From the NCBI RefSeq assembly GCF_032484785.1, contig NZ_JAUETR010000001.1:1608501-1672500 (forward strand): 64,000 nucleotides of DNA. Direction: 5' to 3'. The notes under the pieces were generated by a model that worked only from the letters and a program-made list of their open reading frames with translations, was not told the DNA's origin and did no database searches. Both the position numbers and the translations under genes were made by a program. The stretch is from Bradyrhizobium sp. SZCCHNS1050 (GTDB lineage Bacteria; Pseudomonadota; Alphaproteobacteria; Rhizobiales; Xanthobacteraceae). Below, piece by piece: positions 25,201 to 34,913 of this stretch (position 1 is its first letter; each line of letters starts with the position of its first letter).

Positions 25201-25256
25201 TGGGCCAAAGTCAAAAAGAGAAAGGGCCGAAATGGCCGGGCGAAACCGCCCTGCCC

Positions 25257-25601
25257 TCACGGCTCGACCGCGAAGCGGAGGCGGCCGGTGGGCTTGAGGG
25301 TCTTGGCGTCGAAGGTGCGGATCTCGGTGGTGCCGCCCACATCGAGCGTCACCGCCAGGCGGTCGCCGGCGGTGCCGGTGGCGACGATGCGGGCGCCCTT
25401 CGGGAGCATGGCGGTGAGGTCCGGGCCCGACGCAGTGCTTCCATCGCCGCGGAAAAGGCGGTAGCCGATGGCGACCAGAAGCACTGCGATCGCGATCGAG
25501 GTGGTCACGCCCGCGATCATCATCATGCGCCGCAGCCGCGCCATCAGCTGGGCCTGCTCGGGCGAGGACGGCTCGGGCGCAACGGTAGAGTTCATGGACA
25601 T
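25257..25601 (-). CDS. DUF6476-like single-pass membrane protein
   Basis: A 114-residue protein. A short cytoplasmic N-terminus is followed by a single membrane segment (MMMIAGVTTSIAIAVLLVAI) and a small periplasmic domain (GARIVATGTAGDRLAVTLDV, then GGTTEIRTFD). It is divergent from rluD, as is common in alphaproteobacteria. Start at ATG 25601 or the second ATG at 25595. Function unknown; conserved in the order. Confidence 0.7.
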   Translation of the reverse strand: MSMNSTVAPEPSSPEQAQLMARLRRMMMIAGVTTSIAIAVLLVAIGYRLFRGDGSTASGPDLTAMLPKGARIVATGTAGDRLAVTLDVGGTTEIRTFDAKTLKPTGRLRFAVEP

Positions 25602-25626
25602 CTCGACTTCACAATCCCACGGTCTG

Positions 25627-26607
25627 ATGACGGTCATTGTCGCCGGCGACGAAGGCTCGCCGCGGCTCGATCGCGTGCTGGCAGCCAGGCTGCCGGAGCT
25701 GTCGCGGTCGCGGCTGAAGGCGCTGATCCTGGCCGGACAGGTGTCGCTCCGCGCCGAGGCCGTGCGGGACCCCGCTTATCACGTCACAGCCGGCGACACG
25801 ATCACAATCGACGTGCCGGAGGCTGTCGCCGCCGAGCCCGCGGCCGAGGCGATCCCGCTGAAAATCATCTACGAGGACGACGACATCGTCGTCATCGACA
25901 AGCCGGCCGGCCTCGTCGTGCATCCCGCCGCCGGACACGAGACGGGAACACTGGTGAACGCGCTGATCGCGCATTGCGGCGCCAGTCTTTCCGGGATCGG
26001 CGGGGTCAAGCGCCCCGGCATCGTGCACCGGCTGGACAAGGACACCACCGGGCTGATGGTGGTGGCGAAGAACGATCACGCGCACGCCTCGCTGAGCGCG
26101 CAGTTCGCCGACCACGGCCGCACCGGCGCGATGGAGCGCGGCTATCTGGCGTTCGCGTGGGGGGTGCCGCACCGGCCGCATGGCACCGTCAACGCCCCGA
26201 TCGACCGGCATCCGCATGCCCGCGACAAGATGGCGGTGCGGCCCAAAGGCCGCGAGGCCATCACCCATTACGAGGTGCAGGAGAGTTTTGCCGGCCGCGA
26301 CGGCAAGCCGGTGGCGTCGCTGATCGCCTGCCATCTCGAGACCGGGCGCACCCACCAGATCCGGGTGCATCTGGCCCATCTCGGCCATCCGCTGCTCGGC
26401 GATGCCGTCTATGGCCCGCACTTCAAGACCAAGGCGAACCAGCTCGCGCCGGGCGCGCGGGCGGCGCTCGCGGCGCTCGGGCGGCAGGCGCTGCACGCCT
26501 ATCTGCTGGTGATCGAGCACCCCCGGACGGGAGAAATAATGCGCTGGGAATCGGAGCTTCCGGAGGATCTTTCTCTTTTGGGGGAGGCCCTGCGAGCGGC
26601 GCTATGA
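25627..26607 (+). CDS. rluD: RluA/RluD-family 23S rRNA pseudouridine synthase
   Basis: A 326-residue pseudouridine synthase. An S4-like N-terminal domain (RLDRVLAARLPELSRSRLKA) is followed by the catalytic domain with GIVHRLDKDTTGLMVVAKND, whose Asp after HRL is the nucleophile, and by HLETGRTHQIRVHLAHLGHP. RluD isomerises uridines in helix 69 of 23S rRNA. The start at 25627 (MTVIVAGDEGS) is preferred; an ATG at 25594 would overlap the divergent gene's start. It precedes rpoH, a conserved arrangement. Confidence 0.88.
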   Translation: MTVIVAGDEGSPRLDRVLAARLPELSRSRLKALILAGQVSLRAEAVRDPAYHVTAGDTITIDVPEAVAAEPAAEAIPLKIIYEDDDIVVIDKPAGLVVHPAAGHETGTLVNALIAHCGASLSGIGGVKRPGIVHRLDKDTTGLMVVAKNDHAHASLSAQFADHGRTGAMERGYLAFAWGVPHRPHGTVNAPIDRHPHARDKMAVRPKGREAITHYEVQESFAGRDGKPVASLIACHLETGRTHQIRVHLAHLGHPLLGDAVYGPHFKTKANQLAPGARAALAALGRQALHAYLLVIEHPRTGEIMRWESELPEDLSLLGEALRAAL

Positions 26608-26826
26608 CGCAGGACCTTCAGAAAAACGCAAGCATGTCAAAAACTTAATGGAGCCACACGGGGTCGTGACCCCCGGAATCCTTCCACCGGGGGGCGAAAA
26701 TGGTGTATGTTGCGCCTGCGTCGAATGGTCGACGCATGGAACGTCGCAAACCGGCCGGCTTTAACCAAGCGACCGCTTTGCCTGGCCCGCCGCTATCGGG
26801 GGCCTGAACCAACTGGAGGGCGCTCG

Positions 26827-27726
26827 ATGGCCCGTACAGCTACACTGCCGGTTCTCAACGGAGAATCGGGACTTTCACGCTACCTCGCCGAGATCCGCAA
26901 GTTCCCGATGCTGGAACCGCAGGAGGAGTACATGCTCGCCAAGCGTTGGCGCGAGCATGACGACAGCGACGCAGCGCATAAACTCGTGACCAGCCACCTC
27001 AGGCTCGTGGCCAAGATCGCCATGGGCTATCGCGGCTACGGCCTGCCGATATCCGAAGTCGTATCGGAAGGCAATGTCGGCCTGATGCAGGCGGTGAAAA
27101 GGTTCGAGCCCGAGAAGGGCTTTCGCCTCGCCACCTACGCCATGTGGTGGATCAAGGCGTCGATACAAGAGTACATTCTGAGATCGTGGTCGCTCGTGAA
27201 GATGGGCACCACCGCGAACCAGAAGAAGCTGTTCTTCAACCTGCGCAAGGCCAAGAGCCGCATCAACGCGCTGGATGAAGGCGATCTGCATCCGGATCAG
27301 GTCAAGCTGATCGCGAAGCGCCTCGGCGTGACCGATCAGGACGTGGTCGACATGAACCGCCGCCTCGGCGGCGACGCCTCGCTGAACGCGCCGATCCGCG
27401 ACGACGGCGAAGCGGGCGAATGGCAGGACTGGCTGGTCGACAATACGCCCAACCAGGAAGCCATCATGGCCGAGCACGAGGAATACGACCACCGGCGGCA
27501 GGCGCTGAACGGCGCGATCGGCGTGCTCAACGCGCGCGAGCGCCGCATCTTCGAGGCGCGGCGTCTGGCCGACGAGCCGATGACGCTCGAGGACCTGGCG
27601 GCCGAGTTCGGCGTGTCGCGCGAGCGGGTGCGCCAGATCGAGGTGCGCGCGTTCGAGAAGGTGCAGTCCGCCGTCAAGGGCGCCATCGCCAGACAGGAGG
27701 CGGCGGCCCTGGAGGCCGCGCACTAG
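26827..27726 (+). CDS. rpoH: heat-shock sigma factor RpoH
   Basis: A 299-residue sigma-32 protein. Region 2 (HKLVTSHLRLVAKIAMGYRG, FRLATYAMWWIKASIQEYIL), the RpoH box NQKKLFFNLRK, and region 4 with LAAEFGVSRERVRQIE are all present. The ATG at 26827 has GGAGGG upstream. It directs transcription of chaperone and protease genes. Bradyrhizobia often have several rpoH copies, so the paralog number is not assigned. A hairpin terminator follows. Confidence 0.93.
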   Translation: MARTATLPVLNGESGLSRYLAEIRKFPMLEPQEEYMLAKRWREHDDSDAAHKLVTSHLRLVAKIAMGYRGYGLPISEVVSEGNVGLMQAVKRFEPEKGFRLATYAMWWIKASIQEYILRSWSLVKMGTTANQKKLFFNLRKAKSRINALDEGDLHPDQVKLIAKRLGVTDQDVVDMNRRLGGDASLNAPIRDDGEAGEWQDWLVDNTPNQEAIMAEHEEYDHRRQALNGAIGVLNARERRIFEARRLADEPMTLEDLAAEFGVSRERVRQIEVRAFEKVQSAVKGAIARQEAAALEAAH

Positions 27727-27767
27727 GCGCGCGGCTTGCTTGAAGGTGGTTTTTGGATGCGATCGGA

Positions 27768-27790
27768 GCCGGCGGAGACGCCGGCTTCTT
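27768..27790 (+). terminator. intrinsic terminator after rpoH
   Basis: A perfect 7-bp stem GCCGGCG/CGCCGGC with loop GAGA, followed by TTCTTGTT, 41 bases after the rpoH stop. Confidence 0.65.
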
Positions 27791-27801
27791 GTTAGGTGCA
27801 G

Positions 27802-28431
27802 TTAGTCGGGCGCGGCGCGGGCGAGCTCGGCGAGCGCACAGCCCTCGCAGTGGCGGGCGTCCTTGTAGTCGATCCAGTTGTGCGCATAGATCCGCTCCCG
27901 GGCGATGCCATAGCGCAGCCGGAGCAGCTTCGAGAGCACGCGCCAGGCGGCGACCTGGGCGTCCGTCGGAGGCGTGGTGACGTCGGGATAGTTGCCGGCG
28001 AACTCCACGCCAATGGAATTGTCGCGCACGACCTTGCGATAGGTGGGGCCGTTGTCGATATAGCGGCTGTCGTTGCGGTTGGCGCCGTCGCCATGCAAGG
28101 TCACCAGGGTGTCCGGCACCGCCCAATACACCGTGCCGTCGGTTTCCACCCACACGGTGACGCCGCGCCGTTTCGGATTCTTGGCCTGCGCCAGCGCCCC
28201 CGCCCGCGCCGACCCGGCCGGGCCCTCGGTCTGGTGGACGATGATGTTGGTCCAGGGATGGGCGAGGTGCGGATCGCCCCACGGCGCCAGCCAGACCATC
28301 TTCAGTCCCGGGATGTCCGGCGTGCCCGACGAACGGGCGAGCGACGTGAGATCCTCAGCCGCAACAGGCAGAGGCAGCGCGACGAGAAGCAGCGCGAGCG
28401 CTGCGCGGAGGGAGAACAGGACCGGCCTCAT
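27802..28431 (-). CDS. periplasmic N-acetylmuramoyl-L-alanine amidase (Amidase_2)
   Basis: A 209-residue protein with a signal peptide (LRAALALLLVALPLPVAA). The Amidase_2/PGRP zinc ligands are visible: the first His in NIIVHQTEG and a later His in the segment RIYAHNWIDYKDARHCEG; EFAGNYPD is also typical. It cleaves the bond between muramic acid and the stem peptide. The ATG at 28431 is preferred to 28449. It lies 3' of and close to the diguanylate cyclase gene on the same strand (21-base gap). Confidence 0.8.
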   Translation of the reverse strand: MRPVLFSLRAALALLLVALPLPVAAEDLTSLARSSGTPDIPGLKMVWLAPWGDPHLAHPWTNIIVHQTEGPAGSARAGALAQAKNPKRRGVTVWVETDGTVYWAVPDTLVTLHGDGANRNDSRYIDNGPTYRKVVRDNSIGVEFAGNYPDVTTPPTDAQVAAWRVLSKLLRLRYGIARERIYAHNWIDYKDARHCEGCALAELARAAPD

Positions 28432-28452
28432 GGTCGGCAACGATAGCACCGG

Positions 28453-29688
28453 CTACCCGGCAGCGGCATCCTGCCGACGCGGCGGCGCCATCATCGGCTC
28501 GATCTGGTCCGGCGCCAATGTCGGCGTCTCGTGGTCGGCGGCGAAGACGGCATAGCGGTTCTTGCCCTCCTTCTTGGCGGCATAGAGCGCCTGGTCCGCT
28601 CGCGCCATCAGCCGGTCGGGGAATGCGCCGACATCCTCGGTCCATTCGGCGACGCCGATCGAGACCTCGATCGGCACCTCGGCGCCGGCACAGGCCTCCG
28701 CATCGTCGCGGCAGACCTGCAGGATGCGCCGCGCGATCATCGCGCCTTCGCGCAAGGCGGACGCCGGCAGCACGATGCAGAATTCGTCGCCGCCGGTGCG
28801 CGCCAGCATGTCGCCGGGGCGCAGCCGGGTCTGGGCCATCAGCGTGAAGTGCTGCAGGCAGGCATCGCCGGCGGCATGGCCATGGGTGTCGTTGATGATC
28901 TTGAAGCCGTCGAGATCGATCACCAATAGCGCGAACGGCCGCCGCGAGCGCTCGGCGCGCGCGCATTCCTCGCTCAGGCGCTGCATCAGGTGACGGCGGT
29001 TGGCGACGCCGGTGAGATCGTCGAGCAGCGCGAGGTCGGCGACCTCGTTGCGCAGCCGGTCCACCGCCATCAGCAGGAAGCCGAAATTGAGCGACATCGA
29101 CAGGAAGATCAGCAGCAGCACCGCGGCGGCCTGACCGCTGGTGGAGCGGCTGAAATTGAAATCGGCGCCGATGAACGCCCCGATCGAGCGCGCGGCAAAC
29201 ACCGCGATGATCAGAACGGACAGCAGGCCGGCCAGCCGCGCTCCCGGATTGACGGGCCCGCGCCTCGCATCCAGCACCAGCCGCGCGATGATCGCCATGG
29301 GGACCGCCTGCCCGATCGAGTAGCACAGGATCCTCAGCGGGCCGTGGTCGTATCCGTATTGGAAAAATGCGATCGACGAGCAGGTCATCGCGACGACGGT
29401 CAAGCTCAGTCGCCACGACGCCCTGGAGCCATAGAAGCGCTCGACGCCCATCGCCGCGAGGCAGATCGCGAAGGTCATCAGCGAGCCGCCGACCAGCAGC
29501 GGAACGAACGAGCCGAAATAGAACCGCGTCAGCGCGAACGCCGCCGCCGGCGCGCACATGAACGCAGATGCCGTCCAGTACCGCGCCGAATCCAGATTGG
29601 GATAGCTGCGCATCACGTAGGCCCAGATCAGGCCCAACGCGAGGAAATTGACCACGAAGGCGGTCCACAGCGTCGGAACGTTCAGCAT
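28453..29688 (-). CDS. membrane-bound diguanylate cyclase (GGDEF)
   Basis: A 411-residue protein. The N-terminal half has about six predicted membrane segments (FVVNFLALGLIWAYVMRSY, LLVGGSLMTFAICLAAMGV and others). The C-terminal GGDEF domain has an intact signature GGDEFCIVLP and an RPGD I-site five residues before it, so product inhibition by c-di-GMP is expected. No EAL domain. Probably senses an envelope or membrane signal. Confidence 0.88.
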   Translation of the reverse strand: MLNVPTLWTAFVVNFLALGLIWAYVMRSYPNLDSARYWTASAFMCAPAAAFALTRFYFGSFVPLLVGGSLMTFAICLAAMGVERFYGSRASWRLSLTVVAMTCSSIAFFQYGYDHGPLRILCYSIGQAVPMAIIARLVLDARRGPVNPGARLAGLLSVLIIAVFAARSIGAFIGADFNFSRSTSGQAAAVLLLIFLSMSLNFGFLLMAVDRLRNEVADLALLDDLTGVANRRHLMQRLSEECARAERSRRPFALLVIDLDGFKIINDTHGHAAGDACLQHFTLMAQTRLRPGDMLARTGGDEFCIVLPASALREGAMIARRILQVCRDDAEACAGAEVPIEVSIGVAEWTEDVGAFPDRLMARADQALYAAKKEGKNRYAVFAADHETPTLAPDQIEPMMAPPRRQDAAAG

Positions 29689-30062
29689 CCCGACAGCAGG
29701 ACGCCGCAGGTCCTGTCCTCGATGTTCAATAACGCCGCGCTCATGAGCTACCCTGTTGCTCGAGGCAACATGGGCGCGGCGCAGTTAACGGTTCCTCAAG
29801 GGCCCAACCAAGGTTGCGCCTTGGTTTTGAATCAATGAAGACACCTTTTACGATCCGCTAACCTTGTCACACCCCGAGCGCCAGCGGCGCAACTGGCCGG
29901 CGAATGCATCGAGCTGTGGATAAGCGCAACCGCGCTGGTGACAGCGTGAGGCAGAGCTTCGCGAATCTGCTGGGATCGACACCCGAGGCTGATGCATGGC
30001 TGGCGTGCGCCAGCGAAGCCTCAAAGTCGCGTTGCAATCCATCAACTCCTGACGAGGATTCC
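29689..30062. other. no gene seen; upstream region of Lys/Ala peptide gene
   Basis: A 374-base intergenic region between the divergent diguanylate cyclase gene and the small basic peptide gene. No conserved motif apart from ordinary promoter-like AT patches near 29840. Confidence 0.4.
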
Positions 30063-30143
30063 ATGGCGAAGAAGGCGAAGAAGGCCGCAAAGGCCACCAA
30101 GAAAGCTGCGAAGAAGACCAAGAAGGCTGCCAAGAAGAAGTAG
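30063..30143 (+). CDS. 26-residue Lys/Ala-rich histone-like peptide
   Basis: An ATG at 30063 with GAGG 8 bases upstream opens 26 codons made only of Met, Ala, Lys and Thr (MAKKAKKAAKATKK start, KKTKKAAKKK end). It resembles the basic tails of bacterial H1-like proteins, but here it stands alone. A longer frame in phase exists upstream, without coding character. It may bind nucleic acid non-specifically. Confidence 0.55.
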   Translation: MAKKAKKAAKATKKAAKKTKKAAKKK

Positions 30144-30248
30144 TTGCACTTCCCGGGTGGGAGCGCGGCTTCCACCCGGCTCTCAGTCAGCTCGACCCGC
30201 TAGCCGATCCTACGTCTCCACCGGTCGGCGGTTGCCACGCAACACGCC

Positions 30249-30638
30249 TCACCTGATATCGGGCGTGCGCTCGAGCGTCACCTCGGCTTCGCGCAGCACG
30301 TCCAGCGGCGCCCACGGCTTGCTCCAGAACTTCGTGCCGCCCGGCAGCGGCTGCGACAACGGCCGGCCAGAAGTGACGACCACATTGATGTGGGGGTGAC
30401 GCGCCTTGGCGAGATGGGCAAGCTCGACCCCGTTCATGCGGCCCGCCAGATTGACGTCGGTCATCAGCAGCACGATGCGATGACCCGGCTTGTTCAGGAC
30501 GAGTTCGGCGGCCTCCGCGCTCTCACACGCGATCACGTCGTACTCGCTCTCTTCGAGCAGCAGCGTGATCATCTCGCGCTGCGCCAGATCGTCTTCCACG
30601 ATCAGTGCGGTGGCGCGAAAAGGTTGCGACTGTCCCAT
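30249..30638 (-). CDS. stand-alone response regulator receiver protein
   Basis: A 129-residue single-domain receiver. The acidic pocket is ALIVEDD at residues 11-17, the phosphoacceptor is D61 in LLMTDVNLAG, and the conserved Lys is in FWSKPW near residue 109. No output domain. The ATG at 30638 has GGAGG upstream. It may act in a phosphorelay, with chemotaxis proteins or with a hybrid kinase encoded elsewhere. Confidence 0.82.
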   Translation of the reverse strand: MGQSQPFRATALIVEDDLAQREMITLLLEESEYDVIACESAEAAELVLNKPGHRIVLLMTDVNLAGRMNGVELAHLAKARHPHINVVVTSGRPLSQPLPGGTKFWSKPWAPLDVLREAEVTLERTPDIR

Positions 30639-30789
30639 GCAGGTCCTCCACGAATGTGTGCTCGCAAAGTAATGTGAGTTAAAAGCTGAACGGCCGGATG
30701 GTTCGGTTCCAATCAGAAAAAGTGGCCGAAAACCCAGCTGCAATTGGAACAGGCACGCAGAACCGGTCGATCAGGGGAGTGAAGCGACA

Positions 30790-31629
30790 ATGACGATCAT
30801 TCGAGGCGCATCTGCCGCCGTGACAGGCGCAGCCAGCGGCATTGGCCGTGCGCTGGCGCAGGAGCTGGCGGCCCGCGGTTGCGATCTCGCGCTCGCCGAC
30901 CGCGACGAGGCGGGCCTCGCAAGCCTCGCCGCCGAACTCACCGCAAGCGGCCGCAAGGTGACCACGCACCGGCTGGACGTCAGCGATGTGGCTGCAGTCA
31001 CCCAGTTCGCAGTAGACGCGACCCGCGCGCATCCCGGCCTCAACATCGTCGTCAACAATGCTGGCGTGGCACTGTTCGGCAGCTTCGCCGAGATCGATCA
31101 GGCGGAGATGGAGTGGCTGTTCAACATCAATTTCTGGGGCGTCGTGCACGGCACGCGCGCGTTCCTGCCGCATCTTTCGCGCCAGCGCGAAGCGCACGTC
31201 GTCAACCTGTCCTCGATCTTCGGCATCATCGCTCCGCCCGGCCAATCGGCCTACGCCGCGGCAAAGTTCGCAGTAAGGGGATTTTCCGAGAGCCTGCGTC
31301 ACGAACTCACAGCCGCCGGCAGTCCCGTGCGGCTGTCCGTCGTGCATCCCGGCGGCATCGCCACGGCGATTGCGCGCAATGCCCGCGCCGGCCAGGGCAT
31401 GACCGACAATGCGCGCCGCGTGCAGGCCATCGAGCGGTTCGAGCGGCTTGCCAGGACCAGCCCGCGCGACGCCGCGTTGCGGATCATCGAGGGCATCGAG
31501 CGCAATGAGCCCCGCATCCTGATTGGCGGCGATGCGCGCTTCATGGATCTCCTGCAGCGGTTCATGCCGGCCACCTATTGGCGCGTGATGGCGAAGCGGC
31601 TCGAGAAGGCGGCCGCGAAGCAGGGATGA
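30790..31629 (+). CDS. short-chain dehydrogenase/reductase
   Basis: A 279-residue SDR. The cofactor site is VTGAASGIGRALAQEL, NNAG is present and the catalytic pair is in SAYAAAKFA (YxxxK), with the Ser in VNLSSIFG. The Asp after the second strand (LADRDEAG) suggests NAD rather than NADP. The C-terminus is longer than in minimal SDRs. Substrate unknown. Confidence 0.82.
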   Translation: MTIIRGASAAVTGAASGIGRALAQELAARGCDLALADRDEAGLASLAAELTASGRKVTTHRLDVSDVAAVTQFAVDATRAHPGLNIVVNNAGVALFGSFAEIDQAEMEWLFNINFWGVVHGTRAFLPHLSRQREAHVVNLSSIFGIIAPPGQSAYAAAKFAVRGFSESLRHELTAAGSPVRLSVVHPGGIATAIARNARAGQGMTDNARRVQAIERFERLARTSPRDAALRIIEGIERNEPRILIGGDARFMDLLQRFMPATYWRVMAKRLEKAAAKQG

Positions 31630-31729
31630 GCCACGGGACAGGAGCCCCCGCCCCGGCTCGCGCCCGTGGCGGATACGCCGGAGTGATCGGCGTGTCGGCG
31701 AGCTTGTACTTCAGCCACCCAACGACCGG

Positions 31730-33697
31730 TCAGGCCGCCCTGATATGGGCTAGGAACTGGTTGACCTCGCTACGCAGCCGGGTCGACTGCTGCGCGAGCT
31801 CCCCGGCCGCCGACAGCACCTCGTTGGCGGCGTGGCCGGTCTGCACCACCCCGGACGTGACGCCCGCGATGTTGCGCGTGACGTCCTGGGTCTTGCCGGC
31901 GACGACGTTCACATTGCCGGCGATCTCGCGGGTCGCGGCGTCCTGTTGCGCGATCGATGAGGCGATGATGGTCGAGATCTCGTCGACCTCCTGGATCGTG
32001 GTGCAGATCATGCCGATGCTCTGGACCGCGGCGGCGGTTTCGGCCTGAACCGCGGCGATCTGAGCACCAATCTCTTCGGTCGCCTTGGCCGTTTGGGTCG
32101 CCAGCGTCTTCACCTCGCTGGCGACGACGGCGAATCCCCTGCCCGACTCGCCGGCGCGCGCGGCCTCGATCGTCGCATTCAGCGCCAGCAGATTGGTCTG
32201 GCTGGCGATCTGGGTGATGAGTGCGACGACCTCGCCGATCTTGCTGGCCGCAATGTTGAGCCGCTGCACCTTGTCGTTGGATTGCTGCCCTTCGTCCGCG
32301 GCCTTGCGAACCACGGACGACGCACGCTCGAGCGTCTTGCTGATCTCGTTCATCGAGGATGACAGCTCCTCGGCCGCCGAGGCAACGGTGTTGACATTGT
32401 CCGACGCGGAGCCGCACGCCTGCGATACCGTCAGGGCCTGCTGCTTCGACTGATCGATCGTCACCGACATCGAACGGGCGGTCGCCTCCATTTCGATGGC
32501 CGCAGCCGACACGGCGTCGACGACGCCGCGGACGCTGGCCTCGAAGCCATCGGCCACCTCCATCAGCATGCGGCGCCGGTCCTCCTCGGCACGAGCCTGG
32601 GCCTTCTCCTGCTCCGCCTGCAGATCCCTCATCCGGACGGCGTTGTCCCTGAAGATCGAAACGGCGCGTGCCATCTGTCCGACCTCGTCCTTGCGCCAGT
32701 CGGCCGGGACGCGAACGTCCAGGTTGCCGTCGGCGAGCTCGCGCATGGCGCTCGTCATCTGGACGATCGGGCGGGAGATGCTGCGCGCGATCAACAGCCC
32801 GGCGAGCGCGATCAGCACGAGGCCGGCCAGCGTCATCCCGATCGCCAACGCCCCGGCGCGATTGCGGGCCTGGATGAACTCGCTGTTGTCCATGATGATC
32901 TCGACGGCCCCGATCGGCTTGCCGGAGAAATCCTTGATCGGGCCCAGCAGCGCGACGACCGGAACACCCTTGAGCTGTCCTTGGCGCGACAGGAAGCTGC
33001 CGGCCGATGCCTCCCGATAGTCGCCGCTTGCAAAGAAGGAGGTCTCCCCGATCGTCGTCGCGAACAGCTTGAAGCCGGTGTCACCGGCCAGGCGGAACGC
33101 AACCTCGACATTCCGGCTGCGCTTGAACTCGTCGAAGAAGTTTTGGCCAAAGGTCAGGCCGAACTCGACCGAACCCAGATGTTTGCCGGCGGAAACGATC
33201 GGTACGACGCCGCGGAGGCCGAGGCCGGCAACGCCGCCCTCCAGCCCGACGATCGGCTTGCGGTCGGTGTTGGCGGCCACCACCGTCTTGCGGAATCCCG
33301 ACAGATCGTCGCCGAACTTGGCGGGCTGGTGCACCCGCAGGAAGGACATCGCCGGCGGCGTGTGAAACTGAAACTGGTCGACGCCGTAATCGGATTTCAG
33401 GCTGGCCATGCCCGCGCCGAACAGCCGCATCAAGGCGTCGCGGTCGTTCTGCGCCATGGCGTCCTGGACAGCAGGGATCTTGGCGACCACCGCGCTCATC
33501 GCTTCCGCGCGGGTCGACTCCAGCTGCAGGCGCGAATTGAAGGCGTCATATTGGGCGTGGAGCTCGCGCTCATTGGCGCGGTCGATGATACCGCCGATGA
33601 TCCACATGGCGACCAGCAGCACGAAGAGGGCCGTCGCTGCCGCACCGATCACCAGAGAAAGGGTGATCCGGGTTCTCAAGCCAACAAACTTCAACAT
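31730..33697 (-). CDS. methyl-accepting chemotaxis protein (Cache-type sensor)
   Basis: A 655-residue chemoreceptor. Membrane segment near residues 10-30 ([20 protein letters not shown]), a periplasmic domain of about 270 residues with Cache-like character ([20 protein letters not shown], then [17 protein letters not shown]), a second membrane segment ([20 protein letters not shown]), a HAMP domain and a signalling domain with [20 protein letters not shown]. It lies at the edge of the sulfur region, so the ligand could be a sulfur compound; unproven. Confidence 0.88.
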   Translation of the reverse strand: MLKFVGLRTRITLSLVIGAAATALFVLLVAMWIIGGIIDRANERELHAQYDAFNSRLQLESTRAEAMSAVVAKIPAVQDAMAQNDRDALMRLFGAGMASLKSDYGVDQFQFHTPPAMSFLRVHQPAKFGDDLSGFRKTVVAANTDRKPIVGLEGGVAGLGLRGVVPIVSAGKHLGSVEFGLTFGQNFFDEFKRSRNVEVAFRLAGDTGFKLFATTIGETSFFASGDYREASAGSFLSRQGQLKGVPVVALLGPIKDFSGKPIGAVEIIMDNSEFIQARNRAGALAIGMTLAGLVLIALAGLLIARSISRPIVQMTSAMRELADGNLDVRVPADWRKDEVGQMARAVSIFRDNAVRMRDLQAEQEKAQARAEEDRRRMLMEVADGFEASVRGVVDAVSAAAIEMEATARSMSVTIDQSKQQALTVSQACGSASDNVNTVASAAEELSSSMNEISKTLERASSVVRKAADEGQQSNDKVQRLNIAASKIGEVVALITQIASQTNLLALNATIEAARAGESGRGFAVVASEVKTLATQTAKATEEIGAQIAAVQAETAAAVQSIGMICTTIQEVDEISTIIASSIAQQDAATREIAGNVNVVAGKTQDVTRNIAGVTSGVVQTGHAANEVLSAAGELAQQSTRLRSEVNQFLAHIRAA

Positions 33698-33955
33698 GCA
33701 ATCCTCGAACGTCGACCGGTGTTCGAGTATTGCAGCGTTGCAACTAATTATTCCTGAACGAGTCAACCAATGGACTGGACCAACAGCAGATTAGCTGCTG
33801 CGAGGCGAGAACGGCTATCGAAGCTTTCCGCCGCACACTTTGCTCTTAACCTGCCGCAATCCATGCTGGTTGCAGATCATTTCATCTCAACCAGAACGGA
33901 TCCGCTCGGAACGTCCTGACAGAGCAGAACGTCCGACCTGTCCGGCAGGGCGCGT

Positions 33956-34297
33956 TCAGGCAACAGGACCGCCGCGCGCCCGCCAGCCGCTCATGCCGCC
34001 GGCATAGTGGCGGATATCCTGCCGCCCGGCCGACAGCGCCCGCCGCAGGGCGGTGGCCGAGCGGCCGCCGGCCTGGCAGATCAGAACCACCGGCTTGTCG
34101 TGCACGAGGCTGCCCGGGTCGAAACGCGACAGCGGGTGATTGACGGCGCCAGGGATGTGGCCGCCCTTGAACTCATGCGGCTCGCGCACGTCGACGATGA
34201 CGCAGCTCCGCTGCTGATGCGCCCGCACCAGCTCATCATGCTCGATCGCCGGCACGCTGGTCGACCCGGTCAACCTGCTGAACAGTCCTGATAGCAT
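33956..34297 (-). CDS. rhodanese-domain protein
   Basis: A 113-residue single rhodanese domain: VIVDVREPHEFKGGHIPGAV and the active-site loop LICQAGGRS with catalytic Cys74. It transfers sulfane sulfur to thiophilic acceptors. It is the last gene of the yeeE pair unit (48-base gap). No signal peptide, so it is cytoplasmic and would receive sulfur carried in by the YeeE/YedE proteins. Confidence 0.85.
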   Translation of the reverse strand: MLSGLFSRLTGSTSVPAIEHDELVRAHQQRSCVIVDVREPHEFKGGHIPGAVNHPLSRFDPGSLVHDKPVVLICQAGGRSATALRRALSAGRQDIRHYAGGMSGWRARGGPVA

Positions 34298-34345
34298 GGG
34301 AGGAACCTCTCACTGTTTGACATAGGGGCATTCGGGCGACTCAGC

Positions 34346-34903
34346 CTAGCCCTGTGTCCGCTTCGCTTTGGCCCCGGACGCTTCGACCCAGAAGAAGAAC
34401 GCACCTGCACCGATCGCCAGCGCGGCGAACCAGACGCCATCCGGCACGCCGGTGATGTCGGGCAGCCGCACCTTGCCGAGCGCCCAAACGTTCAGGACGT
34501 GGGCCTTCACCCAGTCGAAGCTCAGCGCATAGAGGATCGCACCGACGATCATGCCGAAAGCGCCCACTGCGGCATGCACGCTGCCGCTGGCGATGGCGCC
34601 GAGCGCGGTGCCCGGGCAGTAGCCGTAAACCACCATGCCGACGCCGAACAGCGCCGCGCCGAGCGCGACCGCAAGCATGTTGGCGTCCTTGACGTAATAC
34701 TTGGTGTTGCCGGTATCGACCAGCAGCAGAACGCCGATACCGCCGACCACGATCGCCGTGCCCATCACCTTCAGCACGGTGAAGTCGCGCAGCCGGAACT
34801 GGTTCTCGATCACGTTGCAGCTCGTGACCTTGCCCTGCTGCAGGAGATAGCCGAACACGGCGCCCATCAACAGCGGGCCGGCGATGCTCATCAATGACGT
34901 CAT
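34346..34903 (-). CDS. YeeE/YedE half-transporter, C-terminal-type unit
   Basis: A 185-residue membrane protein with a conserved YeeE/YedE motif around VVYGYCPGTALGAIASGS; the Cys in GYCPG is the sulfur-relay position. AGGAGAAGG lies before the ATG. With the upstream gene it forms a split two-gene transporter of the thiosulfate/sulfur-uptake family. Four or five membrane helices are expected. Confidence 0.85.
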   Translation of the reverse strand: MTSLMSIAGPLLMGAVFGYLLQQGKVTSCNVIENQFRLRDFTVLKVMGTAIVVGGIGVLLLVDTGNTKYYVKDANMLAVALGAALFGVGMVVYGYCPGTALGAIASGSVHAAVGAFGMIVGAILYALSFDWVKAHVLNVWALGKVRLPDITGVPDGVWFAALAIGAGAFFFWVEASGAKAKRTQG

Positions 34904-34913
34904 GGCCCTTCTC

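Noticed and set aside
25200..26648. Plus-strand frame of about 480 codons over rluD in another phase
   Set aside because: Arg/Gly/Ala-rich shadow of rluD in another frame.
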